Source of the DNA: Gammaproteobacteria bacterium
Lineage (GTDB): Bacteria; Pseudomonadota; Gammaproteobacteria; Pseudomonadales; Pseudohongiellaceae
Length of the DNA: 59,345 nt
Assembly (NCBI GenBank): GCA_028818225.1
Contig: JAPPOG010000032.1
Location: forward strand, 1 to 59,345
Direction of reading: 5' to 3'
Shown: piece after piece, positions 53,052 to 59,345 of the stretch
Layout: the number at the start of each line of letters is the position of its first letter
How positions within the stretch are numbered: the stretch's first letter is position 1
The notes under the pieces: model-generated
Database searches by the model: none
What the model saw: only the letters and a program-made list of their open reading frames with translations
Told to the model about the DNA's origin: nothing
Translations under genes and position numbers: made by a program

Positions 53052-55157
53052 ATGAAACTTCTCCTCAATTGCATTCTTGTCATTGCTATCGCTGCACCTA
53101 CGCTTACATTAGCAGCAGAAATATCACAGCAGGGCTATAACCCTGACGATGGTTTTAATTTAAGCACCCGTGAAGATGGCCTGGTCTTGAGCTGGGATGC
53201 ACCGGAGGGGCGCGCCCATATCGACCTCCAGTTCATACCTCGGCTCGGCAACAATGCCGCCGCACCCTTAATTCGAGAATTGGGCATAAACAATGAAGCC
53301 ATCATTGAGGAAGTCGATCCCAATTATCTGTTCTGGGTGGGCGAACGGGACCTTGAATTGCGGGATGGATGGGAAATATTTTTCGATCGCGTTCCTACCC
53401 GACCTTACGCTGTCGAAAAAGGCTATCTGATTCCGGAAAATATCAACGTGTCAACTTCAGGTGGCCGGGCCACCATTGAAATCGATGGGCTTAATAGCAC
53501 GAACTTTTCCGGTTCCCTGGCTTTTATTCTCTATCATGACAGTCCTTTCATACATATGGAGGCGCGAGTCTCTACATCCAGACCAGCGACTGCGTTCCTG
53601 TACCATGTCGGCTTGGCCAAACCGGACACCGAAGCACACCACATCGAATGGATCGATGCCTATGAAAACCCGCACATCGATCCAATTACCAATGACACCG
53701 CCAGCGTCTACCAAACACGTTTTCGCAGTATGGCCTTATCCAATACCAATGGATCACTGGTAATTTCGCCGTTCCCTCATCAGTACCTGTATCCCCTGGA
53801 TTTCGCCGATAACTTTGGCTACAACTGGGCAGGCATTGAATACCTGGATATGATCGACGGATTCGCCTTTGGTGTACGTCAACCACCTATGGGTGATCGT
53901 CGCTTTGTACCCTGGGTCAATGCCCAACCCGGCTCAGTACAAAAACTTGGCGTGCTACTCTTTCTTTCACAAGCCGCTGGCTTGGAAAATCTGGAAGTCG
54001 TTAAAACCTATACCCGCAACGATTCATTTAAACCTTTACCAGGCTACAAGACTTTATCCAGTCATTACCATCATGAACATTCTATGGATTTTATTAATAT
54101 GCAGCGGGAGCAAAATACAAGCGGCATCCCTGCAGGATTAGAAGATCCTGACTTCGTTAATTTCTTCAAGCGCATGGGAGTGGACATGGTGCATATGGCC
54201 GAATTTCATTTTGGTCGTACGCCAGGTACTGAAACCGACCAGCGACTGGCGGAACTCAAAGTCATGCATGATGAATTTGCCCGCCTGTCTGACGAAGACT
54301 TTTTATTGATCCCTGGCGAAGAACCTAATGTGCATCTCGGCAGTCACTGGTTAAGTCTGTTTCCCAAACCGGTGTACTGGGTACTGAACCAAAATCAGGG
54401 CCAACCTTTTGTCCAGGAAATGCCCGACTATGGAACTGTCTACCACGTTGGCAGTGCCGACGATGTTTTAAACTTATTGGAAATCGAAAACGGCCTGGCC
54501 TGGACTGCGCATCCGCGAGTGAAAGGATCAACCGGATTTCCCGATGCCTATAAGGATGAGGAATTCTTTCTCAGTGAACATTTTCTCGGTGGAGCCTGGA
54601 AAGCGATGCCCGCTGACTATTCGAGGGAAATGATTGGCTGGCGTGTGCTGGACCTGGAAGACGACATGGCAAACTGGGGTGCTAAAAAATACATCTTGGG
54701 CGAAGTCGATATCTTCAAGATCTATGAAGATTACGAACTCTTTGGCACGATGAATATCAACTATCTCAGGCTCGATGAAATTCCAGACTATGAGGATGGC
54801 TGGCAACCCGTTGTGGACGCACTGGCCAAGGGTGAATTTTTTGTAACTACCGGTGAAGTACTGATCAGCGACTTTTCCCTGGCAGGTGCCGAAAGTGGAA
54901 ATTCGATTTCCCCTACTGAATCGGCTGCACTGATAGCAGAACTGGAATGGACTTATCCCCTTGCTTACATGGAGATAGTCAGCGGCGATGGTGATGCAAT
55001 CTATCGAGATCGTATCGACCTGGCTCATACGACTGAATTCAGCGCAGAGACAATCGAAAGAACTATCGATCTGTCTGAACGTCGATGGGTTCGCATCGAA
55101 GTCTGGGATATTGCTCGCAATGGTGCATTTACCCAACCGGTGTGGATAGATAATTAA
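53052..55157 (+). CDS. Secreted PHP-like metal-dependent hydrolase-type protein
   Basis: 701 residues from the ATG at 53052 (AAAGG eight bases upstream). Signal peptide ending LTLAAE. After a beta-rich N-terminal half, the C-terminal half has His/Asp sites suggestive of the PHP phosphoesterase superfamily: SHYHHEHSMDF, GVDMVHMAEFHFGR, IPGEEPNVHLGSHW and GLAWTAHPRVKGS. The exact family is not certain; it could be an unusual exported phosphoesterase or sugar-binding enzyme. Part of a likely operon with the receptor and lipoprotein. Confidence 0.7.
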   Translation: MKLLLNCILVIAIAAPTLTLAAEISQQGYNPDDGFNLSTREDGLVLSWDAPEGRAHIDLQFIPRLGNNAAAPLIRELGINNEAIIEEVDPNYLFWVGERDLELRDGWEIFFDRVPTRPYAVEKGYLIPENINVSTSGGRATIEIDGLNSTNFSGSLAFILYHDSPFIHMEARVSTSRPATAFLYHVGLAKPDTEAHHIEWIDAYENPHIDPITNDTASVYQTRFRSMALSNTNGSLVISPFPHQYLYPLDFADNFGYNWAGIEYLDMIDGFAFGVRQPPMGDRRFVPWVNAQPGSVQKLGVLLFLSQAAGLENLEVVKTYTRNDSFKPLPGYKTLSSHYHHEHSMDFINMQREQNTSGIPAGLEDPDFVNFFKRMGVDMVHMAEFHFGRTPGTETDQRLAELKVMHDEFARLSDEDFLLIPGEEPNVHLGSHWLSLFPKPVYWVLNQNQGQPFVQEMPDYGTVYHVGSADDVLNLLEIENGLAWTAHPRVKGSTGFPDAYKDEEFFLSEHFLGGAWKAMPADYSREMIGWRVLDLEDDMANWGAKKYILGEVDIFKIYEDYELFGTMNINYLRLDEIPDYEDGWQPVVDALAKGEFFVTTGEVLISDFSLAGAESGNSISPTESAALIAELEWTYPLAYMEIVSGDGDAIYRDRIDLAHTTEFSAETIERTIDLSERRWVRIEVWDIARNGAFTQPVWIDN

Positions 55158-55176
55158 CTGGATAAAAATCCTTTCG

Positions 55177-55203
55177 TTGAGGCAGCAGTAAGCGCTCTAT
55201 ATA
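55177..55203 (+). promoter_or_regulatory. Candidate sigma70 promoter for the ion channel gene
   Basis: TTGAGG (55177) and TATAAT (55198) with a 15-base spacer, about 119 bases before the ATG at 55322. The -10 is perfect; the spacer is short, so this is a weak call. Confidence 0.3.
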
Positions 55204-55321
55204 ATCGCGACTGATTATTCTGGAGCCCACTGTTTTAGGAGTGTTTAGCCTCATGTCTTCCCCGCCTGAAGAACCATCAAACATCGCATAGCACGACCCA
55301 TCGGCTGAGTCTGCCGCCGCA

Positions 55322-56110
55322 ATGCTAAAGCGCATTGAATCGAGCAGACTGTTTCAATCATCAGTAATTTTCATCATCGTGCTTTCGGCTATCTCGATTG
55401 GTGCAAAAACTTATGAAATACCGCCGCTATTTGAAAGCATTCTTACAATTCTCGATAACGGCATTACCTATTTTTTTCTGGCAGAGATCTTGTTGCGCTT
55501 TGCCGTTTGTGATGACAAGAAATATTTTTTTAAAGATGGCTGGAATCTGTTTGATACTATTATCATAATAGGCAGCCTGGTACCTGTTAGTAATGCTGAT
55601 GCGGTATTGATTGGAAGATTGCTTCGTGTGTTTCGTGTTCTAAGACTCGTCTCTGTGGTGCCGGAGCTGCGCTCCTTGATTAATGCATTATTAAAAGCCA
55701 TTCCACGGATGGGTTATATCGCTTTACTGATGTTCATTATTTTCTATATTTACGGTGCGGTAGGTTCACTCTTCTTCAGCAACATCGACGAAGTATTGTG
55801 GGGTGATGTATCTATCGCCATGCTCACCCTTTTCCGCGTAGCAACCTTTGAAGACTGGACTGATGTCATGTACGGCACTATGGAAGTGTTTCCACTGAGC
55901 TGGATATTCTATCTTTCATTTATATTCTTAACTGCGTTTGTATTCCTGAACACGATGGTGGGCGCCATATTGGAAGTCATGACCGCAGAGCATAATAAAG
56001 AGACAGAAGAGCTGGCCCATCAGGAGCGCCTGGACATGGTTGAACAACTCAAGCAGATGCAACGCAAGATGGATGAGATGCACAGCATGCTTAATGGGAA
56101 GACTGGCTAG
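55322..56110 (+). CDS. Voltage-gated cation (sodium) channel subunit, NaChBac-like
   Basis: 262 residues, the right size for a homotetrameric bacterial Nav subunit: six transmembrane segments. S4 has regularly spaced Arg99, 102, 105 and 108 (GRLLRVFRVLRL). The pore is TLFRVATFEDWTDVMY, where FEDW replaces the LESW of NaChBac and suits a sodium channel filter. The C-terminal 225-258 is a heptad-like coiled coil (EELAHQERLDMVEQL) for tetramerisation. Inner membrane. Its stop overlaps by four bases the stop of the convergent CoA transferase. Confidence 0.9.
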   Translation: MLKRIESSRLFQSSVIFIIVLSAISIGAKTYEIPPLFESILTILDNGITYFFLAEILLRFAVCDDKKYFFKDGWNLFDTIIIIGSLVPVSNADAVLIGRLLRVFRVLRLVSVVPELRSLINALLKAIPRMGYIALLMFIIFYIYGAVGSLFFSNIDEVLWGDVSIAMLTLFRVATFEDWTDVMYGTMEVFPLSWIFYLSFIFLTAFVFLNTMVGAILEVMTAEHNKETEELAHQERLDMVEQLKQMQRKMDEMHSMLNGKTG

Positions 56111-57306
56111 GCACTTTTACAGATTACAATGGAAGCATTTACGAGATCGCTTATTTCATCGCTTGAGTAACCAATATCCAGCAAGACTTTTTCAGTGGAC
56201 TCGCCAATTAGCTGGGTTGGTTTATCCTCAGATTGTTCGATGCCTTCCATGGTGTAATGGGATCGCACCTGGCGCATGGGTCCTTCGCTGGGGTGCTCGT
56301 AATCTTCAAACAGACCAACTTCTTTGAGGTGTTCGTTATCCAGTAAGTCATCCAGGCGATTTACTTTGGTATGGGGGATATTGGCGTCGCGCAATAACTC
56401 ATCCCATTCCTGAGTGGTATTCTCCGGAGCGATTTCATAAAGCTTCTCGTAAAGCGTATTGATATTTTCACTGCGCTTGATCGGATCGCGGACGATCTCC
56501 CAGTTAGCCCATTCCGGTCGCCCTACCATGGTAAAAAAGTCCACCCAGTTTTTCGTGCTATAGGGCAGGATTGCCATGTACCCGTCTTTGGTTGGATAAG
56601 GCCGACGATAAGGCGCAGTCAATCGGTCATAACCCGTACTACCGGTGCTGGGCACATAGCTGTGTCCTGCCAGTTGCTCCGCCATTAAAAATGCAACCAG
56701 ACCTTCAAACATGGGCGACTCAATGAAACAGCCCTCACCGGTTCGAAGTTTATTAATTAGCCCGCCGAGAACCGCCACCGTTAACTGCAAGCCGGATACC
56801 TTGTCAGCCACAATAGTGGGTAAGTAACGCGGCCTGCCCTGCTCATCTGAATTCAAGTAAGACAGTCCGCTGGCAGCCTGGATGATGTCATCGTAGGCAG
56901 GGATATCGGAACTCGGTCCTTTTTCACCAAAGCCCTGGGCACCGCAATAAACGATATCAGGTTTTATGGCTTTCAAATTTTCATACCCGATACCAAGATT
57001 TACCGCCGTCTTGTTGCGCATGTTATGCACCACCGCATCGGCGGTTTTAACCAGGCGATAAAAAATTTCCCTGCCTGCCTCGGTCTTTAGATTAATTGCC
57101 ACACAATCTTTGTTCCGATTGCAGTTGATAAACCCGGCACCCATTTCATCGGACTTGCCTGGCCGAACCGCGCGCATCATATCTCCACCAAGATTTTCGA
57201 TCTTGATTACCTCGGCGCCAAAATCTCCCAGCATCTGGGTTGAAAAGGGTCCGAGCACTACTGTGGTTAAATCGAGAACACGAAATCCATTTAAAATGTT
57301 AAACAT
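56107..57306 (-). CDS. Class III CoA transferase (CaiB/BaiF family)
   Basis: 399 residues, the family length. It swaps CoA between carboxylic acids in the cytoplasm. Visible: RVLDLTTVVLGPFSTQMLGDFGAEVIKIE, GAGFINCNRNKDCVAINLK, the catalytic-region Asp in YDDIIQAASGLSYLN, and TAPYRRPYPTKDGYMAILPYS. The substrate acyl group cannot be fixed. Followed on the same strand, upstream, by the D-aminoacylase (27 bases). Confidence 0.92.
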   Translation of the reverse strand: MFNILNGFRVLDLTTVVLGPFSTQMLGDFGAEVIKIENLGGDMMRAVRPGKSDEMGAGFINCNRNKDCVAINLKTEAGREIFYRLVKTADAVVHNMRNKTAVNLGIGYENLKAIKPDIVYCGAQGFGEKGPSSDIPAYDDIIQAASGLSYLNSDEQGRPRYLPTIVADKVSGLQLTVAVLGGLINKLRTGEGCFIESPMFEGLVAFLMAEQLAGHSYVPSTGSTGYDRLTAPYRRPYPTKDGYMAILPYSTKNWVDFFTMVGRPEWANWEIVRDPIKRSENINTLYEKLYEIAPENTTQEWDELLRDANIPHTKVNRLDDLLDNEHLKEVGLFEDYEHPSEGPMRQVRSHYTMEGIEQSEDKPTQLIGESTEKVLLDIGYSSDEISDLVNASIVICKSA

Positions 57307-57332
57307 TTTTAATCCTGTTACTTTTTAATTAA

Positions 57333-58748
57333 CTAATTACTTCTGATGGCTACACCAGCGCGAATCTCTGGATTCAATTCACCGCCATCCAGCACTACTG
57401 CGCCATTCACCAACACATATTCGATACCCTGGCTTGGCAAAATCGGATCAGTGTAAGTGGCACGATCCCTGATTGTCGACAGATCAAAGATGGTAATGTC
57501 TGCATCGGCTCCCACGCGAATGCGTCCTTTATTGCGCAATGCCGGCACAAAAGCTTCGAGGCGCCGTGCTGGCTCAATCGTCATGCGCCTTAATGCATCC
57601 ATTAAATCGATGAGTTGCTCTTCTCGCACGTACTGTCCCAACACCTTGGCATAGGTTCCGGAACTACGAGGATGGCCTTTACCGTCGAGAATTCGACCAT
57701 CGCTGGCAACCATGGTAAGTGGATGCTGAAGTGCGCTTCGGGTTTGCTCTTCTGTTCGACTGAAAGTGATGACACCGCCCCCGACCAGGCGATAACGACC
57801 AAAACTTTCTCGGGTCAGGCGTTCACCAGTTGCCACCCACATGTTTCTTTGAAAGCGATCTTCTTCCCAATCCTGCCAATCATCAAACAGCGCCGAGGCA
57901 ATATCCGAATAACTGGCAGCATAAGGATACATTTCTGTCGTAACGTCCTGGCCTGAATCCCGTGCTGCCTGAATAATACCGAGAAACTCATCGATAGAAG
58001 CACCACCGCTGGAATTGGCATGCACAATATGCAGTGGCGTTCTCGCTGCTCTCGCACTGTCGATGATCTGCTGTAACCCGGTAAGTCCGCCGCGGGTATG
58101 GATATGGGCAGTGGCGCCTGCTGCAGTGGCTATCTCCAGCATCGCCGCGAATTCTGACTCCGTTGCGGCGGGCGTGTAAGCAAGACCAAAGCCTACGGCG
58201 ACTGCTCCCTCGGCAATACCCTGGCGCATCATTGCCGCCATGCGATCCATGATTTCGGGACCGGCAATACCGCTGCCACCAGCGGCCATGGGCAGGAAGC
58301 GACCGGGATCATCAAACAGCACCATGCGCACCGGAATATGTCCTATGCTGATTCCGTAATTCAGCACCTGACCCCCTGCTCGCTCGGCATACCATTCACC
58401 GACGTGGGCCGTACCGATTTCAAGCTCGAAGCCGGATGTCACACCATCCTGAACCATGAGGCGATAAGCTTCTTCGGTCTGACCATGGGCATGGATATCG
58501 ACGAAGCCCGGTGCGACAACCAGGCCATTGGCATTAATTTCTCGAGTTCCAGACAGTGGGGAATCTGAAACCGAAATTATGCGCCCGGCATTGATGCCGA
58601 GATGGCGAATACCATCCAGACCAGACTCCGGATCCATCACCCGGCCGTTATTGATTACCAGCTCAAATTGCTGGGCATTGGCAACGCTTGCTAAAGCCAG
58701 GCAAAGGGCACACACACTGCCCAGGAGAGATTTTGTTGATTTGCGCAC
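57333..58748 (-). CDS. Exported N-acyl-D-amino-acid deacylase-like amidohydrolase
   Basis: 471 residues. GTG start with AAGGAG about ten bases upstream. Signal peptide ending ASVANAQQ. Amidohydrolase superfamily, D-aminoacylase type: metal motif DIHAHGQTEEA, HIHTRGG, HANSSGGASI, and MVASDG..LDGKGHPRSSGTYAKVLGQY, with the C-terminal strand GADADITIFDLSTIRDRATY. It should release an amino acid or amine from an N-acylated D-substrate in the periplasm. Runs just before the CoA transferase, so the released acid may be activated to a CoA thioester; inference. Confidence 0.9.
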   Translation of the reverse strand: MRKSTKSLLGSVCALCLALASVANAQQFELVINNGRVMDPESGLDGIRHLGINAGRIISVSDSPLSGTREINANGLVVAPGFVDIHAHGQTEEAYRLMVQDGVTSGFELEIGTAHVGEWYAERAGGQVLNYGISIGHIPVRMVLFDDPGRFLPMAAGGSGIAGPEIMDRMAAMMRQGIAEGAVAVGFGLAYTPAATESEFAAMLEIATAAGATAHIHTRGGLTGLQQIIDSARAARTPLHIVHANSSGGASIDEFLGIIQAARDSGQDVTTEMYPYAASYSDIASALFDDWQDWEEDRFQRNMWVATGERLTRESFGRYRLVGGGVITFSRTEEQTRSALQHPLTMVASDGRILDGKGHPRSSGTYAKVLGQYVREEQLIDLMDALRRMTIEPARRLEAFVPALRNKGRIRVGADADITIFDLSTIRDRATYTDPILPSQGIEYVLVNGAVVLDGGELNPEIRAGVAIRSN

Positions 58749-58865
58749 AGATCCAGCTCCTTGGCGAAACAGAGTGACTGTTTTACCGAAGCGCCAGTCC
58801 TTTGTCCACGGGTGAAGGCAGGCTAGATCACCAACTTTTTACCATGGACTGCCTTGCTAACCGGC

Positions 58866-59051
58866 CTAATCAGCCAGGCTACTTCCAGCGCTGTCCCGTG
58901 CGTTGTATTCCATAGCAGCATTGGTGGATATTTCCCGGTTCGACGCTTCCTCATATCCCTCGGCTTCCTCAGCGCCAGCCCATGCACCCGCCGCCAGATA
59001 GCCGCATAGCGTGAAGATGAGCAGGCTAAGTTTCAATGTTGTTGATTTCAT
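58866..59051 (-). CDS. Small secreted peptide
   Basis: 61 residues from the ATG at 59051, with AGGA about nine bases upstream. A clear signal peptide (TTLKLSLLIFTLCGYLAAGAWAG) then about 37 mainly acidic residues (EEAEGYEEASNREIST). No family recognised. The longer frame to 59117 is less likely. May be secreted and possibly peptide-like; uncertain. Confidence 0.55.
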   Translation of the reverse strand: MKSTTLKLSLLIFTLCGYLAAGAWAGAEEAEGYEEASNREISTNAAMEYNARDSAGSSLAD

Positions 59052-59163
59052 TTTATTTATTCCTGGGTATGTGAGTAGTAACACAACAACTATTTTTTTA
59101 TTTCCATGCTTCGACAAATGTCATTAGGAAAAAAGCAGGTAAAATAAAGCGCTTGCTTGCCAG

Positions 59164-59210
59164 GATTAAGATTTCCTTAAGCAGTATCTCCCATAAGGAA
59201 ATCTTTAATC
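59164..59210. repeat. Long imperfect hairpin upstream of the response regulator
   Basis: GATTAAGATTTCCTTA (59164-59179) and TAAGGAAATCTTTAATC (59194-59210) pair almost perfectly with one bulge across a 14-base loop. It lies between the small peptide gene (minus) and the response regulator (plus), 66 bases before its start. No poly-T, so a leader structure or operator is likelier than a terminator. Confidence 0.55.
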
Positions 59211-59275
59211 TGCGGGGAAAGAAAGCTAATCCGGCGGGGTTTAAGCTCGTCACCATTATGAGAGTGGGTACTGGC

Positions 59276-59345
59276 ATGATTCGCATTGCTATTGTTGAAG
59301 ACTCAGAGGATGTCGCGAACGAAAGAAGAGAGTTCCTTGAAATGG
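59276..59345 (+). CDS. Response regulator, receiver domain (partial at window edge)
   Basis: Only 23 codons are present. MIRIAIVEDSEDVANERREFLE is the first strand and acidic pocket (Glu-Asp) of a receiver domain, as in NarL/CheY-type regulators. The phospho-acceptor Asp and any output domain are beyond the window. A start at 59258 (MRVGTGMIR...) is possible. Neither start has a strong ribosome site. Confidence 0.75.
   Translation, partial: MIRIAIVEDSEDVANERREFLEM

Overview
The window reads as a chromosomal segment of a free-living, probably marine, gammaproteobacterium. The basis is indirect: a WaaF-type heptosyltransferase (Gram-negative LPS), many Sec, Tat and lipoprotein signals, TonB-dependent receptors, c-type cytochromes and moderate GC. 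The genus cannot be fixed from sequence alone. No rRNA, tRNA, CRISPR array or intact transposase was seen.

Layout. 1-5.6 kb: a small membrane-anchored protein, an acyl-CoA carboxylase carboxyltransferase, then a GC-rich patch holding a DUF945-like protein with two C-terminal repeats, a perfect hairpin and the tail of an IS91-type transposase (probable old insertion). 5.6-11 kb: a small lipoprotein and a minus-strand operon (DUF3500, PQQ sugar dehydrogenase-like, carboxylesterase, histone-deacetylase-like). 11-16.5 kb: quinone oxidoreductase, esterase and DUF1080 operon; an exported D-amino-acid-oxidase-like flavoprotein with circularly permuted motif order; a small secreted protein; a peroxiredoxin. 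16.6-21.2 kb: a cytochrome c fused to a copper monooxygenase-like module, an exported unknown, and a NosR-like membrane flavoprotein. 21.8-27.2 kb: two PQQ dehydrogenases, a cytochrome c, a chimeric pseudogene and a cupin. 27.3-33.5 kb: DedA, an orphan molybdenum hydroxylase large subunit, and an operon of cytochrome c, Tat-exported ThDP enzyme and an unknown. 33.7-37.9 kb: radical SAM protein, WaaF and a GT9-like protein. 38-50 kb: a PQQ dehydrogenase with Asn at the catalytic Asp site, two tandem TonB receptors with glycine-rich plug insertions, a cytochrome c/PQQ alcohol dehydrogenase/NHL operon, and a PETase/cutinase-like hydrolase. 50-59.3 kb: a third TonB receptor, a lipoprotein with two TonB C-terminal domains, a PHP-like protein, a voltage-gated cation channel, a CoA transferase, a D-aminoacylase, a small secreted peptide, and the start of a response regulator at the window edge.

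How it fits together. The dominant theme is periplasmic oxidation: four large quinoproteins plus one soluble sugar-dehydrogenase-type propeller, four proteins with c-type haem motifs (one fused to a copper oxygenase module), a Tat-exported ThDP enzyme beside a cytochrome, and a Tat-lipoprotein flavin oxidase. Several secreted esterases could supply alcohols and acids to them. No pqq biosynthesis genes are visible. The three TonB receptors lie among the quinoprotein genes, so import of a cofactor or metal (PQQ, a lanthanide) or of an oxidation substrate is a reasonable but untested idea.

The strongest candidates for undescribed biology are the permuted DAAO-like protein, the Tat-ThDP/cytochrome c operon, the haem-copper monooxygenase fusion and the Gly-rich-plug TonB receptor set.
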